Shown here piece by piece: positions 1 to 10,378 of a stretch of 64,000 nt of DNA (position 1 is the stretch's first letter; every line of letters begins with the position of its first letter). Made by a program: the position numbers and the translations under genes. Source of the DNA: Hysterium pulicare CBS 123377. Taxonomy: Eukaryota > Ascomycota > Dothideomycetes > Hysteriales > Hysteriaceae. The stretch is taken from the NCBI GenBank assembly GCA_000467715.1, contig AJFK01000453.1:1-64000 (forward strand), read 5' to 3'. The notes under the pieces were generated by a model. It made no database searches. It saw nothing but the letters and a program-made list of their open reading frames with translations, and was not told the origin of the DNA.

Positions 1-130
1 AAAAATAAATATATAATAAGTATTAGAGTACTTAAGCTTATAATCTATTATAAGAAATATAATAGTTAAATAACCTTAATTAATTTTAAAAGGCGGGAGC
101 CTATTTTTATATATATGCAGTAGCTATATA
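1..130. repeat. AT-rich relic, RIP-like
   Basis: This is almost pure A+T with many TA steps and no reading frame, ending abruptly near a GC-normal sequence. Such islands in Pezizomycotina are usually repeats mutated by repeat-induced point mutation. A similar stretch occurs at about 57855-57935. No family could be assigned from what remains. Confidence 0.5.
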
Positions 131-867
131 GGAGTCTTAGCTGCATAAATTGTGGCATCAGACCTTCGGTCTACACCACGCTTCAACAGGAGCGTCGACC
201 TGTGATGTACACGTATCAATTTTGGGGGAGGATGAGCTGGCGTTTATGTTGCCATGAGATGATTGTCCGCGTTCTGATTGCTTGACTACGTCATCTGAAT
301 TGTCAATGGGGCGTTTGCTTTTGGCTGGCATCTTGATCGACTGGTTGAATCGAGACAGTTCGGTTGTTTGAAGTTGGTTTTTTTGCAGGTAAGCGTTTCA
401 TTGCTGCCTTTAAGGCACCAATCTATCTTAGAAGGAGTTGGTGAATTGGCAGTCGGTGATAATGAAAGGAGTGATTAAATTCCTGACTTCATATATTCAT
501 TCTGAGAAGATCCCATGTGATTTATGGTGGTCAACTGGCTAATAGGTAGCAAAGAACAGGACTTGGTAGAAAGCTCTATGGATAGATTTTCTGACTATGG
601 TATGGAATTGATCCCTCGCATCGGGTATCGATCACTATTTCTCTTCAATTCCAAGCCCCTACCGCGCCAATGGTAGCACACTCAAGTCTTATCATCACTC
701 ACCATAATTACCATCATACCTACCGTCACTATAAGTCACACAAGATATCCGAGTCGCAGTCGTCCAGCAGCCCTAATATACTTTTTGTCCCTTTCAATTG
801 CGACATCCTCCGCTCTGAAAGATGCTGTGCATTCTCCGTCTGGATGACACGAACCCAATTCTCTTCA
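131..867. other. intergenic, no gene recognised
   Basis: Only short unconvincing reading frames are present on either strand. The last 100 bases are probably the 3' untranslated region of the minus-strand gene that stops at 868. Confidence 0.5.
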
Positions 868-2388
868 TTAGACATTTGGACCAAATAGGCTCCGCAGATG
901 AGCAGGTGGAGATCCTGCTGGAGTGTCTGATGGATTGGTGGTTTGAGTGATCTTGTTAGTAGGAGTCTGCGGCGTGGTGGAGAAAGGAGGCGCGAGAGGT
1001 TTAGATCCAAAGGAAGTTGGCCGAGTGTTGCCTTTGACTGGAGTTAATGGCTCACGGAAGCCCCCGAAGCCTGAGCCAAAGACCCCCTTAGTGGCGTTGG
1101 TAGTTGATGTTGGCTTGGATGAGAAGGGATTGGTGGCATCATGAGCATTACTGTTGCCAATTCCGGAAGAGAGACCGCTAGCAACTCCAAATGCAGGCAG
1201 CCGACCAGTATTTCCCCCGAATCCAGAAGATGTAGGAGCATTTGATATGCCGGATGTGAGTGATGGGTTTAACTTGGGCTCGTTTCCATGGGCACCAAAT
1301 CTAGCGAAGCCAGAAGGTGCTCCAAATGCTCCTAATGTGTTCGCAGGTACACCAGATGTGAGTCCAGTTGGCCTTGGAGCTCCTGGACTAGCATCAGTTG
1401 AAGGTTTAGTACCCGAGCCCAGACGACCGAAGTTGAAAGATGGCTCAAATCGATCTTTGATGTCTACGGTTTTACTTTGAGTAGCTGACACCGGGCCTGA
1501 AGGTGGGCTTCCCAAACCAAACGAAGTTTTGATACCAGTCGCGTGCGCTGCAAATGGCTTGGAGAATGTTGGTAATTTCGAGTCTGGTTTCGTCCCCCCA
1601 GAATTTGAGTTAGATTGGGATGACTGTTTGCAACTGGCCAACATCTTTTCAACATTTATGTTGGGACTGCGAGGGCATTCAGCTCCACGGTCAAATGTAT
1701 TCGGATCGTGAACTTGGGGCTCAGGCGGATCCGTAGGATTGACGTCTTCAACATGCCAAAATCGAACCAGATCAGCTAACTCCTGCTCGGATGTAACGTA
1801 ATCCTCGACTCCTGGACTTAAGGTACCCTGGCTTCTCATATTCCCGATATGCTGAGCCATTAATTCAACATAGATCGACTCGGCTTCACAAGTCTCCCAA
1901 ATCTCCTGAATGTGTTCAAGTGAAAGAGAGCTTAGAAGCATAGACTCAAGACGGTTTTCAAGAAGTTTGACTTCATCCATATCGAAGAGGTCCAGAACAA
2001 GATGGGTGTTGATGACCTCCATGACATCTTCTTCGCGAAATAGGTCGGGAACATCGCTAGCTGCGTCGATGGAAGTGATGAAGCCAACGACTCTCTTCAT
2101 TGCCTCGGAACTAATGTTTGTTCCAGCAGGGAATGCGATGACATCTTCTCGAAGGTACTGGCGCGCATGTGGAGCTCGCTTAAATAGTTTTGTAGTTGGT
2201 ACATCCCTGACGAGGAGAGTATCGTCAGGTTCCAGCACAATATCAACTTTAGCTGGAGGATCACTTTGGGACCTCGGTTTGGAGACGAAGGCTTGGTTAC
2301 CCCATTGGCCTCCGGGAGCATATTTCGAGGTAGCCAACCCACCACCGTGCATCTTGATTTGAGCTGCGTTCTTGAACTTTTGTGTCAT
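868..2388 (-). CDS. BTB-like family protein with FG-rich tail
   Basis: A single open exon of 506 codons begins at an ATG at 2388. Residues about 45-240 have the layout of the minus-strand family that fills the next 22 kb: a strand 'VDIVLEPDD', a hydrophobic core, 'FPAG', a helix ending 'VVGFITSI', then 'VLDLFDMDEVKLLENRLE'. The last ~250 residues are low-complexity Ser/Gly/Pro/Asn with many spaced FG pairs ('GAFGAPSGF', 'GVFGSGFGGF', 'SLFGPNV' at the end), as in nucleoporins. The BTB-like fold is inferred from layout, not proven. The FG tail suggests contact with nuclear pores or a phase-separating role, which is speculation. Nothing in the sequence shows a membrane segment or a catalytic site. 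Confidence 0.75.
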   Translation of the reverse strand: MTQKFKNAAQIKMHGGGLATSKYAPGGQWGNQAFVSKPRSQSDPPAKVDIVLEPDDTLLVRDVPTTKLFKRAPHARQYLREDVIAFPAGTNISSEAMKRVVGFITSIDAASDVPDLFREEDVMEVINTHLVLDLFDMDEVKLLENRLESMLLSSLSLEHIQEIWETCEAESIYVELMAQHIGNMRSQGTLSPGVEDYVTSEQELADLVRFWHVEDVNPTDPPEPQVHDPNTFDRGAECPRSPNINVEKMLASCKQSSQSNSNSGGTKPDSKLPTFSKPFAAHATGIKTSFGLGSPPSGPVSATQSKTVDIKDRFEPSFNFGRLGSGTKPSTDASPGAPRPTGLTSGVPANTLGAFGAPSGFARFGAHGNEPKLNPSLTSGISNAPTSSGFGGNTGRLPAFGVASGLSSGIGNSNAHDATNPFSSKPTSTTNATKGVFGSGFGGFREPLTPVKGNTRPTSFGSKPLAPPFSTTPQTPTNKITQTTNPSDTPAGSPPAHLRSLFGPNV

Positions 2389-3004
2389 GCTGCGAGAGGT
2401 TGGCTAGTGATAGCATCCAAAGGAATTCTTGTGAGTTGATCAAGTTGAGTAAATTGAAGCGCAGGATGGTATTTGTATAGATTCGAGAGAACAAAAGATT
2501 CGAATACTCACCGCTACAGGAAGAGCGCCTGACTGTGACGGTGCTTTGAAGTGAATTTAGTCGATGATTGGAGAATAAATCACGTGACCCTTACCTTCGG
2601 AGAAGGCCCAGGAAGCAGCACTGCATTGGCAATCATCACTGTGTAGGCACATTGACAGGGTCATAAACATTAAGACAGCATCGTTTCCTATTGGTGCCTA
2701 TTAATCGATCCGTCGCAAGGCATATAAAGAGGGACTGGGTAGTCTAGCTATATGTTGGAAATCTTGACAGTATACAGCTGAAGCTACCATATAGTACAAA
2801 TGAGCATCGTTGAGCTAAGTCGTCGATGCCATGAAAACGAGAAACATGAAACCGCAAACGCCTTCCCTATATTCTGAACGAAAGATTTGAATTTTACTGG
2901 AAGTTTCTGCAAGAGGATCGGAGGTTGGAAAAGCCCGTAGGTATGTAGCTTCAATAAGAATATGGTATAAACATAACCAATAGTGTCTATTCGAAGCAGG
3001 TTAT
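2389..3004. other. intergenic, no gene recognised
   Basis: This holds the promoter of the FG-tailed gene at its low end and the 3' flank of the ZIP transporter at its high end. No conserved element or gene is evident. Confidence 0.5.
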
Positions 3005-4495
3005 TTAAGCGAAGGCCCCGACAATTGACATACCGGCAGCTACAACGTCATTAGTAATGATGGTAATAATAGAGAAGAAACTTGGTACTCACCTCCCATC
3101 AACAAGTAGATGAACGCTTTAGTCTTGTCTTTCGAGGTCATATGCAAGTTTGCCTCTTCGGAAAGGAAGTCTTCAGCTAGCAAATCGACCAGCGCAGCGT
3201 AAAGCAGTAACCCAGATGAACTACCAAATATCAGTATCAAAGTCGCAAGCGGATAGAGTATTGTCCTCACATGGCGTTGAACGCTCCGACCATGATCAAA
3301 CCAAAGGCGCTGTTTGGATCATATGTGGATCTAGTGGCAAGTCCGATAGCCTGTCCGATGGGCGCCGTGGTGCCGAAAGCAGTAACAAGGACCCAAGGTC
3401 GAATGCTCTTCTTTGGGTAAGGGACAGCAGCAATACGAGAGCCAAGACCTAGCCCTTCAAACATCTGATGAAAGACGATGGCGGTAAGGAGGATGATGAA
3501 TCCCTCTGCCGTGATGGAAACAGTCATGCCGACGAAAACAGAGTGGAAGAGAATACCTCCCTCAATGAGAGTGATCTGCAATGACATCTTCCTCAAGACC
3601 AAGGGGTCAACGGCTTGTTGTTCGCTATCATCCTCAAAGAAAGATTTCTGGTTCGGGTCCGCAACTTCTTTCTGAGGAGCATATCCGGGAAGAGCTGGTA
3701 GGTTGCGATTGATGATAGCTATCATCTCATCTCTTTGGCGGACGTATTGCTCGTAGAATACGATGAACCATGGAGGCATCTCTGACTTTGCTTCTAGATC
3801 GTCTTCGAGATCTACTGGATACCTATGATACTGATTAACGTATGTTTGGATGTCCCGCGGAGAATTCGTACTCTTTGACCCGCACGTTCTTATCGTCTCG
3901 CATTGTGAGATCAGAGTCATAGCTGTTTCGACGTCCCATAGGATGACTGATAGCTTGGCTAATCCCTGGTGGGCCTGCATTGGGCACGAGGCCTTCGCCG
4001 GTTGCACCGCCATGGGTGTGACCGCCAGTCTTTGCGTTCAGCCACATTTCAACCACGAACAAGATAAAGAGAGATCCCATCATAATGACGCCTGGCATAG
4101 CAGTATATTTTTTGGTCAGGAGATCCGGAAGACATGGGTTTCCTAGTGACTGAAATGCCGTTGGAAGCAGCTGATCAAAATTAGCAGAGTGTTAGGGAAT
4201 GGACGGTTTATTCCTACATGTACGAATGCAGTTGCTATGAGAACTCCAGTGCCGAAGTGTTTGCAAAAGAAGAAAATCTTTGGAGGGATGTTCATCCACT
4301 TGACCTTTTTGGCAAGGACTGGGAAGCCGCATCCCCCAATACTAGCAGCGAAAACAATGACTGTTCCTTTTAGTACATTAATGAAGATGGAATGAGGATG
4401 GACCACCTACAAACAGCGGCGACATGAAGTGGAAAATCATAGTCGGAAGTATCAGCACCACTTCCACACTGGGGCTTTGCTGGTGCGTCCGCCAT
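3005..4495 (-). CDS. ZIP-family zinc/iron transporter
   Basis: The spliced protein starts MADAPAKPQCGSG at 4495 and ends SIVGAFA at 3005. About five short exons are inferred, with introns near 4411-4368, 4195-4150, 3875-3823, 3290-3265 and 3090-3040. Membrane segments include 'VIVFAASIGGCGFPVLA', 'FFFCKHFGTGVLIATAFVH', 'MPGVIMMGSLFILFVVEMW', 'ILFHSVFVGMTVSITAEGF' and 'SSSGLLLYAALVDLLAEDF'. The loop between segments 3 and 4 has the expected histidines ('GGHTHGG'). The metal-site helix reads 'LIEGGILFHSVFVG', and the next helix 'FHQMFEGLGLGSRI' carries the HQxxEG motif of ZIP proteins. This is a Zrt1/Zrt2-like plasma-membrane importer of Zn2+ or Fe2+. It is divergent from the CDF exporter at 5722. 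Confidence 0.92.
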
Positions 4496-5721
4496 TGTGA
4501 ATTGGATTGAGAGAATGTATCAGAACTTCAGTCGTCCTTGGCTTGAAACTGAGAGTTTAGTCCCTCGGGCCTGCCAACAGATCAAAAGAATGAAGTTCGT
4601 CGCCAGCGACGAAAAGACAGAAAGGACAGAAGAAACGAAAACAGCTTCTCTTCCAGAGAGTAATGAAGAGAATGAGAATTGAAGACCAAGATCTGATATC
4701 GCTTCTTGGCCGGCCTATGCATCTTTAAGGCTTCACGGCAGAAGACCGCTAGTACTTCAAAACTGATCTACATGTCTACCAAGAGTTGTACCAAGACTCT
4801 AAGTTCCTACAAAGTGGAGAAAATCTCCATACTCTTGAGTCCAGAGTGGTGGTGAAAGTGTCGAAGAAAGGCTCTGCCTCGTCTTGGTCATCTTGGCCAT
4901 CTTGGCAAATAGTGTGTGATACACTCGATGGAGACAGAAATGTTTTCAGGCGGCTCTGAGTAGCAACTCATCCAGCATGCCCTGAGTTGAACGTGTTGCA
5001 GTCGAGGCTATAGGGAAGGCCAAGAGTTGGAAATAATGTTTGCATGATTGGATAAACTGTCAGCCTTCCGATTCGGTACGTACCGACATGCATGGAAGGC
5101 TTGGCCATTCTGAAGTAATTCTCCGGAGCAGTGGCGTCTCCAATGAGGTGTGGCACGGCACTAGTCTCCTGTCTGGACTTCGTGGGGAGGGAGCTGATGC
5201 CAAGCATTACACTGACGCGGTTTCTGAATTTGCAATAGCTCTCTGGCAGTTTCGGTGACAGAGGAAAGAACACAAATGCCAATAAAACAATGCGACTCCG
5301 CCTGAAGATCATGACTCCAGGCCAAGGCGGCATCGACGGCTCCGAACAGCGATGCATTTCAACCGGAGGCTTGGCGGGGCCAATACGGAACATTTTCTGA
5401 GGTGTGATTGGAAGACTAGCGATGCGAAGGCTATATTTGCTGGCATAAACATCCACGTTGCAGATCCAAGGCGCATAAGGCTTGGCGGGCATGATGATGG
5501 TGAGGATATAGGCGAGTTCGCTACAGGGTTGAAACGTCGCCAAGAAGTTTCGAATGCGTGATGGGCAGCTAGACTCTTCAAGATCTTCCAATTGATTTCT
5601 AGGTACATCGTTAGTATCTCTTGGTACACCGGGGTCGCTCGAGCTTAATAGTATCTCATTCCTATACAGACCTTCCTTTTCCCTCCAAACCATCATCAAC
5701 CCCGTAAACTTGTCGGAAATC
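4496..5721. other. divergent intergenic region between ZIP and CDF genes
   Basis: These 1.2 kb separate the start of the minus-strand ZIP importer from the start of the plus-strand CDF exporter, so any shared metal-responsive control would lie here. I could not recognise a binding site. One uncertain reading frame on the minus strand is listed separately. Confidence 0.5.
4968..5505 (-). CDS. uncertain open reading frame, no family recognised
   Basis: A minus-strand frame stays open across about 540 bases. A plausible ATG (MPAKPYAPWICNVDVY) lies near 5505, and a hydrophobic stretch 'MIFRRSRIVLLAFVFF' follows. A good-looking donor (GTACGT) follows 'AKPSMHVG' near 5085, so the true protein, if any, may splice out rather than read to 4968. 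I found no recognisable domain. It could equally be a chance frame in the ZIP-CDF promoter region or an old gene fragment. Confidence 0.2.
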
Positions 5722-7370
5722 ATGTCTTCCGGACCACAATGTGAGCCTCAAGTTTACGTAGAACTCTTCGAAATATCACATCCCATCTCACAATATTCTA
5801 GCCCCATCCCGAACAACCGGACAGTCACCCAATCCAATTGCACCAGGAACTGCCATCGCGTCGCAGAATTCAGGCTCGAAAGAAGCTATACAACAACGAG
5901 ATGATAGCATCAACCCTCACGGCGGGGTGACCCATGTGTCTACCGGTGACACGACCGCGACCCAAGTGGAGGGTCACACTGATCCCCTCGATCTTGGGAA
6001 GCACCGTCGAGAGAATGTAACACAGAAGCAGATGAAAGCAGATTACCCAGCTGCCAAACCCCGACGAATGAAGAGCTTCTATACGAGGCAGAACGAACTC
6101 ATTGACCAATTTCTCCAAAGTGGAGATGAGGAAAGATTAGCTGCCTTGGACGACATTGAGAATGGACCTAAGGTCAAGTTTGCTGTGAATGCTTCCTTCA
6201 CGGTCAACTTCTGCTTGTTTGTCATCCAGATGTATGCAGCTGTCTCCACAGGGTCTTTGTCACTCTTTGCGACCGCTGCAGATGCCTTTATGGATTTGGT
6301 ATCCTCCGTCGTGATGCTCATAACCTCTCGTATGGCCACCAGACCCAGCGTGTACAAGTATCCCGTTGGCCGCACTCGTATTGAAACGGTCGGTATCATC
6401 ATGTTCTGTTGTCTGATGACAACAGTAGCTGTTCAGCTGATCGTGCGTTCCCATCATCTTGACTTCCGGGAAACGTGCACCGTACTGACAAATGCTAGGT
6501 CGAGTCTGGCAGGACCCTGGGTGGTGGCAAAAAAGCAGTCCAGCCTCTACAAATTCTCCCCTTGACCTTCGTTGGTGTGGCCAGTAAGTAGTCTCCGCAC
6601 ACCCCAGCCGCAAAGCATTCTAACATGTCCCAGTCTTCTGCAAGAGCAGCCTGTGCATCTACTGCTTCATCTTCAGGCGCTACCCAGCAGTGCATGTGTT
6701 CTTCCTGGATCACCGTAACGATATCGTCGTGAATGTCTTCGGTCTTGTCATGTCGATTGTCGGGGATCGATTCGTCTGGTATCTGGACCCATTGGGAGCC
6801 ATTCTCATCGGTCTTTTGATCCTTTGCTCTTGGGCGGCCAACGCGTTCGAAAACGTGTGGTTGCTGGTTGGAAAATCGGCGCCCAGAGAGTTCATCTCCA
6901 AGCTGATCTATCTCGTGGTTACGCATGATAGCCAGATTAAGAAGGTTGATACAGTAAGTGTTTCGTCGCCAGTTTGAGGTTTGCCCTGCCGGCTGTGGCT
7001 GCCGCTGATCTGCAACAAGTGCCGAGCTTATCACGCGGGGCAAAAGTACTACGTCGAGGTCGACATCGTCATGGACCAAGACTTACCTCTCAAAGTCACC
7101 CACGATGTCAGCCAAACTCTGCAAAGGAAGCTTGAAGGTGGGTTCATCTATATCTAATACTCCGCTTGGGATGATGCTAATGCAAAGCCACTGGAAGGCC
7201 TTGCCGATGTAGAGCGAGCTTATGTTCACGTCGACTACGAAGACATCCACGACATTAATGAGGAACACAAGCCAGTATACGATATCACAAGGAGGAAGCG
7301 CAGGTCCATGGCCGAGTACCTCAAGGACAAGAATCCTTTCTCGAAGAATAGCGAAGCCAGCCCTACTTGA
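5722..7370 (+). CDS. cation diffusion facilitator, manganese type
   Basis: The gene starts MSSGPQ at 5722, with an intron at 5741-5801. Further introns lie near 6441-6498, 6580-6632, 6954-7020 and 7140-7198, and it ends at 7370. Segments include 'FTVNFCLFVIQMYAAVS', 'SLFATAADAFMDLVSSVVML', 'TVGIIMFCCLMTTVAVQL', 'DIVVNVFGLVMSIVG' and 'LGAILIGLLILCSWA'. Helix 2 carries D-A-F-M-D, the DxxxD pattern of Mn-type CDFs rather than the HxxxD of zinc carriers. Helix 5 carries N-D-I-V-V-N. A cytoplasmic domain 'YHAGQKYYVEVDIVM' follows, and an 'ERAYVHVDYEDIH' stretch closes it. The likely role is proton-coupled export of Mn2+ or a related divalent metal from the cytosol to a vacuole or Golgi compartment. 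It is convergent with the minus-strand gene at 7565. Confidence 0.92.
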
Positions 7371-7564
7371 CAGGAATGAGCCATAATAAGTTTGTAGATC
7401 TGTACTATACCTTGCGACATTTTTTTTATACATGTAGCTTGATTTGTGTTCTTTAGAAAAGTTATCCAGTCTTTGCTTCATCGAGCACTATCTCTCAAGA
7501 AGATCAGCCGCATGCCGGTGTTTCATTTGTCACCCCGCTTGATTCCTACCCACTCCTCACTTGC

Positions 7565-8845
7565 TCAATCTGATTCAAAACGTTCCATAGGTTCCCTCAG
7601 AACATTTCCAGAGACCTTAGTCGAGCCTATCGGGACATGAATCACCGTTTCCGTAGAATTTACGCTTCCAACGGACTTTTGGCTCTGGTGACGGCGAAAG
7701 CGATCCGTCGCTACTGAAACTGTCCCGGAGTTTGAACGATTCCTCATTTTTGGATTCTCTGTCGGTCGACTGTTTCCGCTTTCAGGAGCCTTGGTGATAG
7801 CTCTGTCCATAGAGGCAGCGCCGCCAATTGAAGCGTGACGACTATGCCGACGACGCTGCGCCGAACCATCGCTCAGGCTTTCTGAAGCCATCTTACCAGA
7901 CCGTGACTTAGGAAGATTAGTAAGGGAATCAGTAACGTTTCGCAATGTCAGCGCCCTCGTTCTCCGAGATATGCGATCCAGGGCACTTGAGGCTGCTTCC
8001 TCCTTCTGATCCGCTTCCTCTTTCTTCTGAAACTGGTCGGTGAACTTAGAAAGTTTCATTGCAAGCCAGTCATTTTTCTCCAAGAACTTCCCAATCTCCG
8101 ACTTGTCCTCATCATTCAGCTCAGAATCGATATACGCCTTGGCGATATTTTGAACCATGGCATCGATGATCCTGTCGTCCCTGTTGTCCTCATCAAATGC
8201 ATCGCAAATGTGTCGGACATCATTCCTAAAGGTGAGATTAGCATGAACTTCGAAAAGGGGTTTTAGTACTGCCGGAATCCCCTTAATACTTTTGCTTATA
8301 GTGTTCGGATTTTCAGATACCACTTGAGTAGGTAGCGAACACGTAAGGGAAAAGTAAAAAGACTGGAAGGCTTTGTACCCGGAACTTACGTACCAATGGA
8401 TGCGTTCGAACCATAGTCGCGTCACCATGTGTAAGCGCAGCGACTCGGCTCCTCGTGAATCAAGCCCGAAGGTCTTCCAAGTCTTCAGGATCTTGGCACA
8501 GTGTTCCAATTTCTTAGGAGTGGCATTGAATTCGGCATTCGGCAGACCCGCAACCTGCATCATTCGATTGATGATGATTTGCAATCCGGTCCCGCTCGTG
8601 TCTGCAGGAAAGACCATGGAGCAATACGTGGGCGTGTCTTTACTGAAATTCGAAGTGTTAGGTACGATGTACTGACTCAGCTTCGGCGCGAAGTGCAGGA
8701 TCGTGTTGACCGGAACTCGTGATGGTAGAAAGGGGGTCATGTCGTGTTCGGGCGTCGTAGCGAGCTTGATGCGGACATAAGGGGCTGTTTTGCAGTCTTC
8801 GGGGACTGGAAGACTGGAGGGTGAGAATTGGAGTGTGTATGACAT
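7565..8845 (-). CDS. BTB-like family protein, Ser/Arg-rich tail
   Basis: The protein starts MSYTLQFSPSSLPVPED at 8845. The frame can be read through, but a GTAAGT donor after 'RIHWY' and an AAG acceptor before 'GIPAVLKPLF' mark a probable 108-base in-frame intron (about 8389-8282). The first half follows the family layout: a strand 'YVRIKLATTPE', a short core 'TILHFAPKL', then 'MVFPADTSGTGLQIIIN' in place of the FPAG/LPxxS strand. A charged helix 'DQFQKKEEADQKEEAASS' follows, and a basic Ser/Arg-rich tail ('RRRHSRHAS') suggests phosphorylation. It is among the most diverged members, and assignment rests on layout and on lying within the same-strand array. Confidence 0.7.
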   Translation of the reverse strand: MSYTLQFSPSSLPVPEDCKTAPYVRIKLATTPEHDMTPFLPSRVPVNTILHFAPKLSQYIVPNTSNFSKDTPTYCSMVFPADTSGTGLQIIINRMMQVAGLPNAEFNATPKKLEHCAKILKTWKTFGLDSRGAESLRLHMVTRLWFERIHWYVSSGYKAFQSFYFSLTCSLPTQVVSENPNTISKSIKGIPAVLKPLFEVHANLTFRNDVRHICDAFDEDNRDDRIIDAMVQNIAKAYIDSELNDEDKSEIGKFLEKNDWLAMKLSKFTDQFQKKEEADQKEEAASSALDRISRRTRALTLRNVTDSLTNLPKSRSGKMASESLSDGSAQRRRHSRHASIGGAASMDRAITKAPESGNSRPTENPKMRNRSNSGTVSVATDRFRRHQSQKSVGSVNSTETVIHVPIGSTKVSGNVLREPMERFESD

Positions 8846-8986
8846 GGTGGTCTAGGTTGCGGTGGTAGGTCTACAGGCACAAGAAAACAAGATGGAGCAT
8901 CAATTTTCATTCGGAATATGTACCTGAGCTAATACATTGGTGGTGATTCGAAGATCCGCCTCTGTTCATGCACAACTCTTCAACAT

Positions 8987-9037
8987 TCAATCCCGTCACT
9001 CAGTCAATCCCGTCACTCAGTCAATCCCGTCACTCAG
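8987..9037. repeat. three perfect 17-bp tandem repeats
   Basis: The unit TCAATCCCGTCACTCAG occurs three times without a mismatch. It lies upstream of the minus-strand gene starting at 8845 and just beyond the stop of the one ending at 9100. It is either a minisatellite or a cluster of regulator-binding sites. Confidence 0.9.
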
Positions 9038-9099
9038 TTACAATTTTCACTTTGTGAATTTCCATCCCTTCAATCAAGCTTCTAATATACGTGTGTCAT

Positions 9100-9807
9100 C
9101 TAACCCGCATGGCGAGCAGCAAAAGCTAACCGGCAACGGGAATGTGGACAATCACCCATCATCTCTGCAAATTTCTTTGACCGCGGGTCTTCACCGATTT
9201 CGAGCGTCATCACTTCATCGCCCCTGTGTAGTATGTATTTGTCCTTCTCTTCGATATTATTTTGTGGGTCAATGTAAGGTTTGTATGCCATACGCCCATC
9301 TATCCAGTGTTGGAACAAATGTAACCGGAGTTTATTGTCGATCGGTAGATCCATGACATCCGTGGAGTCGGAGGGTAGGAATTCATTCGCCGATATTGCG
9401 CGATGGAGAGACGGCAACATCGGCACTAGTATTTCCTCGACCTGCAGAATTATCGCGTTTTCGTACATGGACAGGTTATTCATGAATATGTTCCCCGTTT
9501 CTAGCGGACGGACTACATCAGCGCTGCAACTCTCTATCATCCATTTTCCGAGCTCCTCAAGAGCTGTCAAATTGTAGCCTGTTTGCTGCATGTAATACTG
9601 ATCCTCGTGGCGTCCTTCTTGTTCATCAGAAAGAACCTTGTCTCGAACCCTACCAGAGAATTGAAGCCAAAGCTTCCTGGGTAGAGCAATGTCATCTGCG
9701 CGCCCGTATAGATCGTGGAAATGGATGTTTAAAACAGGGCCATTCAACAGCTCTCTTCGTTCATTCTTAGAGAGTTTGAAGATTGATCGGTGGGTTTTGG
9801 AAGCCAT
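9100..9807 (-). CDS. BTB-like family protein, short form
   Basis: One exon of 235 codons begins at ATG 9807. The N-terminal family block reads 'KLSKNERRELLNGPVLNIHF', nearly matching 'ELSKEERRALLEGPKVRIVF' of the next gene upstream (10547-11230). The pair also share 'ALEELGKWMIESC' / 'ALKEITEWMEDIC' and 'NLSMYENAIILQVEEILV' / 'DLEMYRVGLALKAYDIIL', so they are clear paralogues. The C-terminal 80 residues are charged and end in a small Cys/His cluster ('DCPHSRCRLAFAARHAG'). There is no signal peptide or membrane segment. The function is unknown. Confidence 0.78.
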   Translation of the reverse strand: MASKTHRSIFKLSKNERRELLNGPVLNIHFHDLYGRADDIALPRKLWLQFSGRVRDKVLSDEQEGRHEDQYYMQQTGYNLTALEELGKWMIESCSADVVRPLETGNIFMNNLSMYENAIILQVEEILVPMLPSLHRAISANEFLPSDSTDVMDLPIDNKLRLHLFQHWIDGRMAYKPYIDPQNNIEEKDKYILHRGDEVMTLEIGEDPRSKKFAEMMGDCPHSRCRLAFAARHAG

Positions 9808-9887
9808 GTTGATAGGTAGATAGCAAGAATTTCAGAATAAGGAAAGTGCTGAGCCAAGAGAATGTATGTGATGAAGTTTGAGGAGTC

Positions 9888-9897
9888 TTTTATATAT
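9888..9897 (-). promoter_or_regulatory. TATA-like element
   Basis: On the minus strand this reads TATATAAAAG, about 80 bases before the ATG at 9807. Confidence 0.5.
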
Positions 9898-10260
9898 GCC
9901 GCAGCCTTGTGCTACGTTACACCTTTCCAGCATTATTCATTTCCTGAAATGACCTTCTACGTCATGAGCACTTCTAGATCATGGGCCAGTCCCCGTAATC
10001 TCTCCAACCTCGTTCCTTCACACTTTGTTTCTTATGACGGGAAGTCTGGCGCACATACATTTATCCTCAGGGCAATATAGTAAAGGGTTTTATCAGTATC
10101 CTGGTACGTGCCCTTCACAAAACCTGTGAAGAAAGCCTTACACGAAGTGGAGCAATGCTACGGCCAGTGTCCTTATCCATGGTACAGCGCATCTTAGCTG
10201 TACAAGTTCAGAAGGTGTTTATTCTATTCAATGCCTTCTAGATAACATCATAGATAGCAA
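9898..10260. other. intergenic, no gene recognised
   Basis: This is upstream flank of the 9100-9807 gene. Nothing gene-like was seen. Confidence 0.4.
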
Positions 10261-10378
10261 CTTGCCTTTACGCTTTGTACACAGTCTAAATTGGCTCTGT
10301 AGGCGGGTAGAAAGGCAGGTCGTAGGCGGAGACCCGCTCTCCGAAAAAAACGGTCATGAATTATGATACCCCTTGTGT
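10261..10378 (+). repeat. dispersed ~105-bp repeat, copy 1
   Basis: About four bases in five match, in inverted orientation, a block at 37393-37500 that lies in an intron. Shared stretches include TTGTACACAGTCTA, GTAGAAAGGCAGGT and GAATTATGA. This copy is intergenic. There are no obvious terminal inverted repeats. Confidence 0.7.

Noticed and set aside
8987-9037. CRISPR array
   Set aside because: The repeats are directly adjacent with no spacers, and the genome is fungal.
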